From positions 1,364,001-1,428,000 of the forward strand of contig CP073746.1 in assembly GCA_024397995.1 (NCBI GenBank): a DNA stretch of 64,000 bases, written 5' to 3'. Each line of letters opens with the position of its first letter. Position 1 is the stretch's first letter. Made by a program: the position numbers and the translations under genes. Below, piece by piece: positions 8,756-16,975 of this stretch. The DNA comes from a bacterium SCSIO 12827 (GTDB taxonomy: Bacteria; Pseudomonadota; Alphaproteobacteria; Rhodospirillales; Casp-alpha2). The notes under the pieces were generated by a model. That model did not search any database. It was not told the DNA's origin and saw nothing but the letters and a program-made list of their open reading frames with translations.

Positions 8756-8789
8756 CGGCGTCTGGCGGCGCAAACAAAGGAAAACGTCT

Positions 8790-9572
8790 ATGGAACAACC
8801 CAAGTTCAAAGAAAAAACCACGTTTGAGGCGCGGGCGACCGCGGACATGAAGAAGCATCTTCTGGTCCCCGATTGGTCGGTGCGCGAAAAGCTGGCCCTC
8901 AGTTGCCGCATGCTTGCCGAGGCGGGGCACGAATCCGCCATCGCCGGGCAGATCACGGCGCGCGGCGATGACCCCAGCACCATGTGGACGGCCCGCTTCG
9001 GTCTGGGATTGGAGGAAACCCAGGCGAGCGATTTCATTCTCGTCGATAACGACCTGAACGTGCTTGAGGGCGAAGGCATGCCCAACCCGTCGAACCGGTT
9101 TCACCTTTGGGTCTATCGCGCGCGGCCGGATGTGCGCTCGATCATGCATACCCACCCGCCCTATGTGTCGGCCCTGTCCATGATCGGTGTGCCGTTGAAG
9201 GTCTCGCACATGGACACCGGCATGTTCTATGAGGATTGCGCTTATTTGGACCATTGGCCCGGCCCGCCCATCGGCGATGAGGAAGGGGCCATCATTTCCG
9301 AAGCCCTGGGCGACAAGCGGTCGATCCTGTTGGCTCACCACGGACAACTCTGCGCCTGCGGCACGGTCGAGGAAGCGGCGATCATGTCGATGTTCATCGA
9401 GAAGGCGGCGCGCCTGCAATTACTGGCGATGTCGGCGGGTACGATCCAGGACCTGGAGCCCAAGCACGCCCGGGCCGCGCATGATTATCGCCTTAAGCCG
9501 GAACCGTTGGGGGCCACGTTCCACTATTACGCCCGCCGCGCTCTCAAGGCGGACCCGAATTGCCTGAACTGA
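8790..9572 (+). CDS. Class II aldolase/adducin-fold protein
   Basis: 260 residues from ATG 8790 (AAAGGAAAA precedes). The fold is that of class II aldolases and related decarboxylases: glycine-rich N-terminal part (GHESAIAGQITAR), metal-site histidines in IMHTHPPYVSALS and LLAHHGQLCACG. The glutamate that class II aldolases use near the SE-x-x-H segment is not obvious; the matching stretch reads NPSNRFHLW, so classical aldol cleavage is uncertain and a decarboxylase or other lyase role is possible. It is co-directional with the ABC importer, so it may act on the imported compound. No other catabolic gene is adjacent. Confidence 0.82.
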   Translation: MEQPKFKEKTTFEARATADMKKHLLVPDWSVREKLALSCRMLAEAGHESAIAGQITARGDDPSTMWTARFGLGLEETQASDFILVDNDLNVLEGEGMPNPSNRFHLWVYRARPDVRSIMHTHPPYVSALSMIGVPLKVSHMDTGMFYEDCAYLDHWPGPPIGDEEGAIISEALGDKRSILLAHHGQLCACGTVEEAAIMSMFIEKAARLQLLAMSAGTIQDLEPKHARAAHDYRLKPEPLGATFHYYARRALKADPNCLN

Positions 9573-9733
9573 CCGGACACCCGGGGTGTTCCCGGGCCTG
9601 TTCCGCCGGTGGCGGCGGTCCGGGAACACACTCCTCTCGTAACAAAGTTTGAATATTAGATCTGTATCGTGTTTTCTGGGGACATCGTGGCGCACGTCGT
9701 GCGGTTTCGCGGTGCTTGGCCCGGGAGAGATGG

Positions 9734-10519
9734 ATGCTCCGATTCTGCTGTGTCGCCGTTGCGGTGCTGTTGCTGACCTGGCCGGCGCGGGCGGAAACCA
9801 TCCGTCTGGTTTATGAGCCCGTCGAAAACCCGCCGCGCTATTACGGCACCACGGCCAAGGTTCCGAAAGACAGGCCTGGGGTTACCATCGAGGTTTTCCG
9901 CGAGGCCGCGCGCCGCCTGAATGTTTCGCTCGATTTCGAACGTGTGCCCTGGAACAGGGGACTGTTCATGGTCGAAACAGGCGAAGTCGATGGTATTTTT
10001 CACGCCAGCTACCATCCGGAAAGAGCAGAATTCGGCGTTTATCCGACGCTTGCCGACGGCAAAACGCCGGATGAGTCCCGGGCCGTCTTCTTTCAATCCT
10101 ATTCCTTTTATGCCCGCCGCGAGGCCGGTGTGTCCTTTGACGGGCGCAGGCTGCGCGGCACGCAGGGCCGCGCGGTGGCGGTGACGCGGGGATATTCGAT
10201 TATCGGCGAACTTAAAGCCCTTGGTATTCCTTTTGAGGAAGAACGCACGCAAACATTGAATCTTGCGAAATTAGACAACGGACGCGTTGCGGCCTACGCG
10301 GAACTTGATAACATGATCGCGCCCTACTTGGCGGACAATGGCGGGCCATTCACTGGAATCGTCATGCTGCGGCCCGCGATTTCGGTCAAGGCTTACTATC
10401 TTCTGTTTTCCAAGCCCTTTCATAAGAACAACACAAAACTTGCTGATGCCTTCTGGAATGAAATCCGCGCCATCAACCGCTCGTCCCTTATCGACGAGAT
10501 CATTGGGAAATACCGCTAA
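9734..10519 (+). CDS. Periplasmic solute-binding-like protein (family 3 type), orphan
   Basis: 261 residues from ATG 9734, which sits directly before a signal peptide (MLRFCCVAVAVLLLTWPARA) and after GGGAGAG; an in-frame TTG at 9716 is less likely. The mature protein resembles amino-acid-type binding proteins (VTIEVFREAARRLNVSLDFERVPW; GEVDGIFHASYHPERAEFG; GRAVAVTRGYSIIGELKALG). No permease or ATPase gene accompanies it. The next gene, a membrane histidine kinase, overlaps its 3' end, so a sensory rather than transport role is likely. The ligand is unknown. Confidence 0.78.
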   Translation: MLRFCCVAVAVLLLTWPARAETIRLVYEPVENPPRYYGTTAKVPKDRPGVTIEVFREAARRLNVSLDFERVPWNRGLFMVETGEVDGIFHASYHPERAEFGVYPTLADGKTPDESRAVFFQSYSFYARREAGVSFDGRRLRGTQGRAVAVTRGYSIIGELKALGIPFEEERTQTLNLAKLDNGRVAAYAELDNMIAPYLADNGGPFTGIVMLRPAISVKAYYLLFSKPFHKNNTKLADAFWNEIRAINRSSLIDEIIGKYR

Positions 10520-12044
10520 GGCCAACGGCACGCCGAACGCAGGCAGCCGCACCCTTGCCGGGCGCTTGTTTTCATCCATCTTCCTGGCGTTTCTGGGTAT
10601 CGGCCTTTTGATCACAGCCATTTTGGTCTGGGATGTCCTGCGCCGCGCGGACGAAGAGATCGACCGCGAAATCCGCATCGTCAAAAGCGCCTTCCATGAT
10701 CCCATCGCGGATCAGCTTTGGGCCTATGACGAGAAGGAACTGGGGGCGGTTCTGACGGCCTTGGTGCGGCTGTCCGTGGCCCAGGGGGTGATTGTCGAGG
10801 ACCCGTTCAGCGGCCGCCGCTTGGGGGCCCATGGCGTCATCAGCAGCGGCGACGGCTCCGGCATGGCGGTGCACTCATTCGATGTTCATTACGTCGCCCA
10901 GGGCTCGGACAGGGCCCGGCACCTCGGGCATGTCAGCCTGTTGGTGCCGGCGAACCTGGCGCTTACCCGGTCGTGGCTGTCGATCATGCTGATTTTCACC
11001 GCGGCGATGGTGAAGCTTCTGCTGATCTGGATTTTGTTCAGCTATTTTGCCCAACGCCAATTGGTGCGACCGCTGTCCCGTCTGTCCGATGCGGTCGACC
11101 GCATCGACCCGGGTTTCAGGCCTTACTCGAGCATCCAGGCGGTGGGGCCTGGTGATGGCGAGCTCAAGCATCTTCAGGATGCCTTCAACCGGCTTCTCAA
11201 TCGGCTGGAATCCGCCCATGCGGAACGCGCCGCCTACGAGGAGGAATTGATCGGTGCGCGCGCGCAGTTGGAAGACGCCGTGGCCGAGCGAACCCGGCAG
11301 CTGGACGGGGCGCGGCGCCGTGCCGAAGAGGCCAGCGTCGCCAAGTCGCGGTTCCTTGCCATGATGAGCCACGAATTGCGCACGCCGTTGAATTCGATCC
11401 TGGGGTTCTCGCAATTCATGGTCGATGAGATCATGGGCCGCATGGGCAATGCCCAATACCTGGAATATGCCGGTGACATTCAGCATTCGGCGCGCCACCT
11501 GTTGGATGTCATCAACGATATCCTGGACATCTCCAAGGTCGAGGCCGGTGAAGCCAAACTGGAAGAAGAGGATTTGGATCTGCGCGACCTGGCCGCCGCG
11601 GTACAGCGCCTGATGTCGCCGCGCATCAGCGCGAAAAGCCAGGTCCTGTCCATCAATATTCCCGACAGCATGCCCAAGCTGCGGGCCGATGGCCGCGTGA
11701 TCCGCCAGGTCCTGGTGAACCTGTTTTCCAACGCCAACAAGTTCACGCCCGAAGGCGGCGGCCTGACGATGTCGACCGGCGTCGATTACCGGGGCGGCAT
11801 CCGGATCGAGGTCGCCGACACCGGCATCGGTATCGCCGCCGAAGACGTGACGTTGGTCCTAGAAGCGTTCGGTCAGGTCCGCACCAGCCATACCGTGACT
11901 CATGAGGGCACGGGGCTGGGACTGACCCTGTCCAAGCAACTCGTCGAATTGCACGGCGGCGACCTCGCCATTCAAAGCGAGGTCGGTAAGGGAACGACGG
12001 TGATCCTGCGGTTCCCGGCGGATCGGACGATCCGGCTCAGCTGA
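10458..12044 (+). CDS. Membrane sensor histidine kinase
   Basis: 528 residues if started at ATG 10458 (62 bases inside the upstream gene); a TTG at 10503 is an alternative and would leave a 17-base overlap. Order: membrane segment about 38-58, a periplasmic part of about 115 residues, membrane segment about 174-196, HAMP-like region (LVRPLSRLSDAVDRI), coiled coil, HisKA box MMSHELRTPLNS with H305, and an HATPase domain with N box NLFSNANKF, DTGIGIA and GTGLGLTLSKQLVELHGG. It autophosphorylates at H305 and passes the phosphate to an unidentified regulator; no response regulator is adjacent. The overlap with the binding-protein gene suggests that protein presents a ligand to it. Confidence 0.9.
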   Translation: MKSAPSTARPLSTRSLGNTAKANGTPNAGSRTLAGRLFSSIFLAFLGIGLLITAILVWDVLRRADEEIDREIRIVKSAFHDPIADQLWAYDEKELGAVLTALVRLSVAQGVIVEDPFSGRRLGAHGVISSGDGSGMAVHSFDVHYVAQGSDRARHLGHVSLLVPANLALTRSWLSIMLIFTAAMVKLLLIWILFSYFAQRQLVRPLSRLSDAVDRIDPGFRPYSSIQAVGPGDGELKHLQDAFNRLLNRLESAHAERAAYEEELIGARAQLEDAVAERTRQLDGARRRAEEASVAKSRFLAMMSHELRTPLNSILGFSQFMVDEIMGRMGNAQYLEYAGDIQHSARHLLDVINDILDISKVEAGEAKLEEEDLDLRDLAAAVQRLMSPRISAKSQVLSINIPDSMPKLRADGRVIRQVLVNLFSNANKFTPEGGGLTMSTGVDYRGGIRIEVADTGIGIAAEDVTLVLEAFGQVRTSHTVTHEGTGLGLTLSKQLVELHGGDLAIQSEVGKGTTVILRFPADRTIRLS

Positions 12045-12070
12045 CATTCCACCTTCATGCATGGCATGGA

Positions 12071-12138
12071 CTTTGCTTCATCGGCATTGAGACGAACGTC
12101 ATTGTCAAAATGACACCGTCAAGCCGAAGCATGCAAAG
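12071..12138 (+). promoter_or_regulatory. Possible structured RNA/leader before the first small ORF
   Basis: CTTTGC (12071-12076) can pair with GCAAAG (12133-12138) and TCGGC (12081-12085) with GCCGA (12123-12127), separated by a small internal loop. Inside lies a second stem, GTCATT (12098-12103) with AATGAC (12109-12114). The element ends 12 bases before the start codon at 12151. It could be a cis-regulatory leader or an operator; no known class is recognised. Confidence 0.3.
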
Positions 12139-12150
12139 CCGGAGCCGAAC

Positions 12151-12342
12151 ATGGATAAAGAACTTGCCGCCCTGCACCAGAGAATCAGTCACATCGTGGG
12201 TGACGCCGAAGAAACGGGACGGGCAGATGTTCGCTGTTTCGATCTCAGCAGCCTGACCGAGACGGAATGGCAACAACTCGCGTTACGAAACGAGATCAGC
12301 GTCAAGGGCGCGGCAAGACGACATTCACGGTTTGATAGCTGA
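12151..12342 (+). CDS. Small hypothetical protein, 63 residues
   Basis: A short acidic, soluble ORF (MDKELAALHQRISHIVGD...) with GGAG 6-9 bases before the ATG. Its first 20 residues share the pattern x-E-(I/L)-x-x-LHQ-(R/Q)-I with the ORF at 12408, suggesting a duplicated small gene. It sits between two histidine kinase genes on the same strand. No family is recognised; it could be a small kinase modulator, but that is only position-based. Confidence 0.5.
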   Translation: MDKELAALHQRISHIVGDAEETGRADVRCFDLSSLTETEWQQLALRNEISVKGAARRHSRFDS

Positions 12343-12407
12343 CCGCAGCGGGGGCCGGGGGGTCTTCGTGCCGAGAATGTATTCAGCAGGTCTAAGAGGT
12401 GAAGATA

Positions 12408-12593
12408 ATGAGCGACGAAATCAACACCCTGCACCAACAGATCAAATCCCTGTTGGACGAAACGGTCGGCACCAAAGGCGATGATCTGGGTAAGGACCGG
12501 CGTATGTCCGACGCCGAACGGCGCCTGTTGATCCGTGCCCGGATGGCCAGTGGCCCGCGTGCCGGTGGAGAGTGGCGCAAAGGGGCCTTTTAA
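12408..12593 (+). CDS. Small hypothetical protein, 61 residues
   Basis: Starts at ATG 12408 with AAGAGGTGAAG upstream. The N-terminal half (MSDEINTLHQQIKSLLDE) is a helical segment like that of the ORF at 12151. The C-terminal half is basic (DRRMSDAERRLLIRARMASG). It lies 137 bases before the hybrid kinase, and the tandem duplication at 12634-12689 lies in that gap. Function unknown. Confidence 0.55.
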   Translation: MSDEINTLHQQIKSLLDETVGTKGDDLGKDRRMSDAERRLLIRARMASGPRAGGEWRKGAF

Positions 12594-12633
12594 GACATTA
12601 TTGCATCGTCGATCAGAAAACTTGGTTCAGGCC

Positions 12634-12689
12634 TTAGTGTGAAATCCCGTGTGTTGATGCATTAGTGTGAAATCCCGTGTGTTGATGCA
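12634..12689 (+). repeat. Perfect tandem duplication of a 28-bp unit
   Basis: Bases 12634-12661 and 12662-12689 are identical (unit begins TTAGTGTGAAATCCCG and ends GTTGATGCA). The copies abut with no spacer and end 40 bases before the hybrid kinase start. This looks like a recent slippage or duplication event that doubles any upstream site in the unit. Confidence 0.95.
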
Positions 12690-12729
12690 TTCCTTTACGC
12701 TGGGGAGAATCTGGAAAGGAAGCGCTTAA

Positions 12730-15700
12730 ATGGCCGCTGACCGTGCCATCCGCCCATCCGTTATCGGCATTATCGGGGTCACGCTGACAATCGTGGTGTC
12801 TATTGCCGCGGGAATTTTTCAACATATTGATAACAATAACCGCTATCACGAGCGGCTTTCCGCACTGACCAAGGAATTCACGACGCTGGTCACGGAACGT
12901 TTCCAGCTTTACCAGTACGGTCTGCGGGGAGCGCGCGGCGCGATTATCGCCGGCGGCCGGATAAACATCCCTCGAAACACCTTTGAGGAATACTTCACGT
13001 CGCGTGAAAAATTCCAAGAGTTCCCCGGCGCACGCGGTTTCGGGTTCATCGTCAAAATATCGAACGAACAAACGGCCCGATTCATCGAAGCAGCGCGTGT
13101 GGACGAGTTTCCTTCATTCAATCTGCGCGAACTTGCCCCGAACACGGGCGAACGTTTCATCATCAAGTACATCTATCCCCTCAAGGGCAACGAAGGGGCG
13201 ACGGGGCTTGATATCGCGTCGGAAAGCAATCGGCGAACCGCCGCGTTGAGCGCGGCGCGAAGCGGTGAAACCCGGCTGACGGCACCGATCACTCTGGTAC
13301 AGGCATCGGGTCAAACCAACCACGGGTTTCTTATTCTGATGCCCATCTACTGGCGGGCGAATGTGCCGGATGATCCGGAAAAACGCATCGCGGAAACCGT
13401 CGGGTGGAGCTATGCGCCCCTGGTCGTCAGCGAGGTTTTGAAGGATCTGGGCCCGCGCCGGGAGGAAATCGCGTTTTCGATCACGGACGTCAGCGACGGG
13501 ATCGAATTCTATCGTTCGCCCGGATTCGATCCCAAAGTTGAAGCGGTCGTCGGCAAGGGGGTTGAGGTGTTCGGCCGCAATTGGCGTCTGCGCTTTCATC
13601 CGCGTCCGGCATTCGCCAAACGATACGGGGGCATCCAACCGGGTATGCTCGGCTTGACCCTGGTTTTGCTGGGTATTCTGGGCACCGCCACCGCATTCAA
13701 TTTCGCGCGAAACCGGGCACGGGCCCTGCAGGCTCGGCAGGAAGAAGAGGAACTGGCCTACAAGATCATCGACGCGACGCCCCAGGCGTTGCTTGTTGTC
13801 GACCAGGCCGGAATCATCATCCGCGCGAACGCTTATTGCGAACGTGTTTTCGGCTGGTCCATGTCCGACCTGCTTGGGAAATCCGTCGATGACCTGGTGC
13901 CGCTCGACATGCGGGACGCACACAAGGAACTGCGCGAATGTTACGATTATAAGCCCCGCAATATGGGTAGCCGCCAGGACTTGGAAGCGGTGAGGGCTGA
14001 CGGAACGCGGTTTCCCATTACCGCCCGTCTCGCCCCCTTGTCGATCGGCGACAGAAAGCTGGTTGTCGCGGGTGTCACCGATATTTCGGCAGAACGCGAA
14101 GCCGTCAAGGTCATGGCGGCAAGCGAACAACGCTGGCAGGAGGTGGCGAACTCTCTGCCGCAGCTTGTCTGGACCTGCAATGCCGACGGTGTCTGTGACT
14201 TTCTCAGTCAGCAATGGGCCGACTATACCGGCGCGCTGACAGAACCGCTGTTGGGCACCGGTTGGCTTGACTGGGTCCATCCAGACGATCAAGACGACTT
14301 GATGGCCGTCTGGCGGAAATCGGTTGAAACCAAGGTGCCGTTCGCGTCTGAATTCCGCATCAGGGGGGCTGACGGGACCTACCGGCTGTTTTTCTCCCGC
14401 GCCGATGCCGTCATAGATGCGGATGGAAGCGTCCTGCGGTGGATCGGCTCCAACACGGATATCGAGGATCGGCACCAAGCGGAACTTCAGGTTCGCGGTC
14501 TGTTACAGGACATGGAGGATCGTGTCGCCATGCGCACGGCGGAACTCGATACGGCCCTGCGTGACCTGCGCAACGTGTTGGACAGCGTGCCGTCGATGAT
14601 CGCCTATTGGGACCGCAATCAGCGCAACCGGTTTGCCAACAAGGCCTACGAGGAATGGTTCGGCGTGACCCCCGAATGGCTGCAGGGGCGCCTGATGTCC
14701 GAATTAATGAATGAGGATACCTACCAGGAAAGCCTGCCCTATATCGAAGCCGCATTGAAGGGAGAGCCTCAGTCATTCGAACGGGAACTGACCGATATCC
14801 ACGGCACGGTCCGCTCCTTGCAGGTGCATTACCTGCCGGATGATACCGACGGAGAGATTCTCGGGTTCTATGTCGTCGGTTTCGACGTGACGGAGATCAG
14901 GGCGTCAGAGCTTGCGCAGAAGCAGGCGAGGGAGGCGGCGGAGGCGGCAACCCGCGCCAAATCGGCGTTTCTGACATCCATGAGCCATGAACTGCGCACG
15001 CCGATGAATTCCATCCTCGGGTTCACCGACATTCTGCTCTCACAACATTTCGGCGCACTCAATGACAAGCAGCTTGAACACGCCGGCCTGATCAAAAGCA
15101 GCAGCCGCCACCTGCTGAACCTGATGGACAGCGTGCTCGAATTGAGCAAGATCGAGGCTGGCCGTATCATGATATCGATCGAGCCTGTCAACGTCACCGC
15201 GGTCGTGAAATCCGTCATCGCAACCCTCGAGCCCCTGGCGGAAAAATTCGAGGTTGAAATACGGGCGGAGAACCTGGGCCGGGGTGACGTATTCGTGACG
15301 GCGGACATGACACGTCTGACGCAGGTCCTGATCAATCTTGGTTCCAACGCCATCAAGTACAATCACGCGGGCGGCTGGGTGGAATTTTCGTGCGAGGCCG
15401 TTACGGCGGACATGTCACGCATCATGGTCGCCGATAACGGCCGCGGCATTCCGGCTGACCTGCAAGACGGGGCCTTTCAGCCGTTCAATCGTCTCGGCGC
15501 CGAACAAGGCAAGGTCGAGGGAACCGGAATCGGCCTTGCCTTGGTCAAGAACTATGTCGAGTTGATGGGCGGGCGCATTGATTTCGAAAGTACGGAGGCT
15601 CAGGGAAGCCGGTTCTGGGTCGATCTGCAATCGGCGGACGTCGGCGGCGGCATCAAGACGACGGAGAAGAGCAAAGAGGCTGATGTCAAAACGCGCCGGA

Positions 15701-16110
15701 TGGCCGGCCGTATGAAGGTTCTGTATGTCGAGGACAACGACATCAACCGGGCGCTGTTCGAGAACTTCATGGAGATGCTGGAGGACGTTGACTACCTAGA
15801 GGCGGAAGATGGGACGACGGGGCTGGCCATCGCGCGGGAAGTGCGCCCGGAGGTCATCTTCCTGGACATCGATCTGCCGGACATGAGCGGATACGACGTC
15901 CTTGCGGCAATCAGAGCGGATCCCGACCTGCGTGACACGCCGGTGATCGCCCTGACCGCCAATGCCATGTCCGGCGATGCCGAACGCGGTTTGGAGGCGG
16001 GCTTCGAGAGATATCTACCGAAGCCCTTTGGCCTGGATGAAATTCTCGGGGCCGTGACCGAGCAGCAGGAGGCCATCGAACGCAGAAAGCATCCGCGCAA
16101 AAAGACATGA
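12730..16110 (+). CDS. Hybrid sensor histidine kinase (CHASE-PAS-PAS-PAS-HisKA-HATPase-REC)
   Basis: 1126 residues. Membrane segment about 10-30; periplasmic CHASE domain about 70-290 (FPGARGFGFIVKI; GATGLDIASESNRR); second membrane segment about 303-325. Three PAS domains follow at about 345-460, 470-595 and 605-730. The kinase core has HisKA SMSHELRTPMNS with H753, N box NLGSNAIKYN, DNGRGIP and GTGIGLALVKNYVELMGG. A C-terminal receiver at about 995-1110 has D1046 (VIFLDIDLPDMSG), an acidic EDND start and KPF near its end. No Hpt or DNA-binding output is attached, so an external phosphotransfer partner is needed. CHASE domains usually bind small extracellular ligands; the ligand is unknown. 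The start ATG 12730 follows GGAAAGGAAGC. Confidence 0.93.
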   Translation: MAADRAIRPSVIGIIGVTLTIVVSIAAGIFQHIDNNNRYHERLSALTKEFTTLVTERFQLYQYGLRGARGAIIAGGRINIPRNTFEEYFTSREKFQEFPGARGFGFIVKISNEQTARFIEAARVDEFPSFNLRELAPNTGERFIIKYIYPLKGNEGATGLDIASESNRRTAALSAARSGETRLTAPITLVQASGQTNHGFLILMPIYWRANVPDDPEKRIAETVGWSYAPLVVSEVLKDLGPRREEIAFSITDVSDGIEFYRSPGFDPKVEAVVGKGVEVFGRNWRLRFHPRPAFAKRYGGIQPGMLGLTLVLLGILGTATAFNFARNRARALQARQEEEELAYKIIDATPQALLVVDQAGIIIRANAYCERVFGWSMSDLLGKSVDDLVPLDMRDAHKELRECYDYKPRNMGSRQDLEAVRADGTRFPITARLAPLSIGDRKLVVAGVTDISAEREAVKVMAASEQRWQEVANSLPQLVWTCNADGVCDFLSQQWADYTGALTEPLLGTGWLDWVHPDDQDDLMAVWRKSVETKVPFASEFRIRGADGTYRLFFSRADAVIDADGSVLRWIGSNTDIEDRHQAELQVRGLLQDMEDRVAMRTAELDTALRDLRNVLDSVPSMIAYWDRNQRNRFANKAYEEWFGVTPEWLQGRLMSELMNEDTYQESLPYIEAALKGEPQSFERELTDIHGTVRSLQVHYLPDDTDGEILGFYVVGFDVTEIRASELAQKQAREAAEAATRAKSAFLTSMSHELRTPMNSILGFTDILLSQHFGALNDKQLEHAGLIKSSSRHLLNLMDSVLELSKIEAGRIMISIEPVNVTAVVKSVIATLEPLAEKFEVEIRAENLGRGDVFVTADMTRLTQVLINLGSNAIKYNHAGGWVEFSCEAVTADMSRIMVADNGRGIPADLQDGAFQPFNRLGAEQGKVEGTGIGLALVKNYVELMGGRIDFESTEAQGSRFWVDLQSADVGGGIKTTEKSKEADVKTRRMAGRMKVLYVEDNDINRALFENFMEMLEDVDYLEAEDGTTGLAIAREVRPEVIFLDIDLPDMSGYDVLAAIRADPDLRDTPVIALTANAMSGDAERGLEAGFERYLPKPFGLDEILGAVTEQQEAIERRKHPRKKT

Positions 16111-16111
16111 G

Positions 16112-16134
16112 CCGCCACGGCTTGGCCGTGGCGG
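16112..16134. terminator. Hairpin between convergent genes, likely bidirectional terminator
   Basis: CCGCCACGGC (16112-16121), loop TTG, GCCGTGGCGG (16125-16134): a perfect 10-bp stem. It occupies the 31-base gap between the hybrid kinase stop and the methyltransferase stop on the other strand. There is no U-tract, so termination efficiency is uncertain. Confidence 0.6.
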
Positions 16135-16141
16135 ACAATGC

Positions 16142-16975
16142 TCACCCCTTCTTGAAGTGCAGGATGCCCCAGGCGAGATACCCCTTGTCGGCGCCGTCGA
16201 CCCAATGGTCGAGCCCGCGCAGCATGTTGTCGACGTAGGACTTGCCCGACAGACGGACGATTTCGTCATAACGGCTTTTCAGATCCTCGCCGACCCGGAA
16301 GTAATGGGTGCGAAGCTGGCCCAGCATGGGTGACATTTGCACCTCGTTGAGACCGCGCTTGGCGAATTCCGCCCGGTAGAACGCGAACGACCCCAGGGTG
16401 GACAGATGAATGCGATCCAGGATGGGTTGCAACACGCCTTCGGGTACGTCGTCGGCCTGCATGGGGTCGGTGAAGATGACTTGCCCGCCCGGCGCCAGGA
16501 CCCTGGAAATCTCGTCGAGAACGCGGGGGCGGTCGCCGGAATGGAGAATGGCGTCCTGCGACCACACAAGGTCGATGGAGGCGTCTTCGGCGGGAATGTC
16601 TTCGAACGAGCCGTGAACCACGTCGATCAGGCCTTCCAGGCCTGTTTCCGCGTTCTTGTCGCGGTTCAGGTCGTTCTGGGTCTCGCTCAGGTTCAGACAG
16701 GTCACGTGACAGCCGTAGTGGTCCGCCAGGTAGCGGGCGGAGCCGCCGTATCCGGCTCCCAGATCGATGACTCGTGTCTTCCGTCCCAGTCCCGACACCT
16801 GCAGGGCCATGGTTTCCACGGTGCGCCGACTGGCTTGGGCGATGGCTTCATCAGGGCTGTTGTAGATGCCGATATGAATGTCCTCGCCGCCCCAGACGTT
16901 CTGGTAGAAGGCGTCGGCTTCCGACGAATCGTAATACTCTTCTGCCTTCTGGACCGCCTGTGATCGCCTACTCAT
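16142..16975 (-). CDS. Sarcosine/dimethylglycine N-methyltransferase
   Basis: 277 residues from ATG 16975 (MSRRSQAVQKAEEYYDSSEA). It is an S-adenosylmethionine-dependent methyltransferase: motif I VIDLGAGYGGSARYLA, SEDIPAED-like acidic motif GSFEDIPAEDASIDLVWSQD, and the family start EYYDSSEADAFYQNVWGGEDIHIGIY typical of SDMT enzymes of halophiles. It would carry out the last methylations from sarcosine and dimethylglycine to glycine betaine. Its start overlaps the end of the upstream glycine/sarcosine methyltransferase by 8 bases, so translation is probably coupled. The pair forms a complete de novo betaine pathway, an osmoprotectant route. Confidence 0.9.
   Translation of the reverse strand: MSRRSQAVQKAEEYYDSSEADAFYQNVWGGEDIHIGIYNSPDEAIAQASRRTVETMALQVSGLGRKTRVIDLGAGYGGSARYLADHYGCHVTCLNLSETQNDLNRDKNAETGLEGLIDVVHGSFEDIPAEDASIDLVWSQDAILHSGDRPRVLDEISRVLAPGGQVIFTDPMQADDVPEGVLQPILDRIHLSTLGSFAFYRAEFAKRGLNEVQMSPMLGQLRTHYFRVGEDLKSRYDEIVRLSGKSYVDNMLRGLDHWVDGADKGYLAWGILHFKKG

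Noticed and set aside
10338-10457. Histidine kinase starting at 10338
   Set aside because: This part is the wrong frame of the upstream binding-protein gene and has no family similarity.
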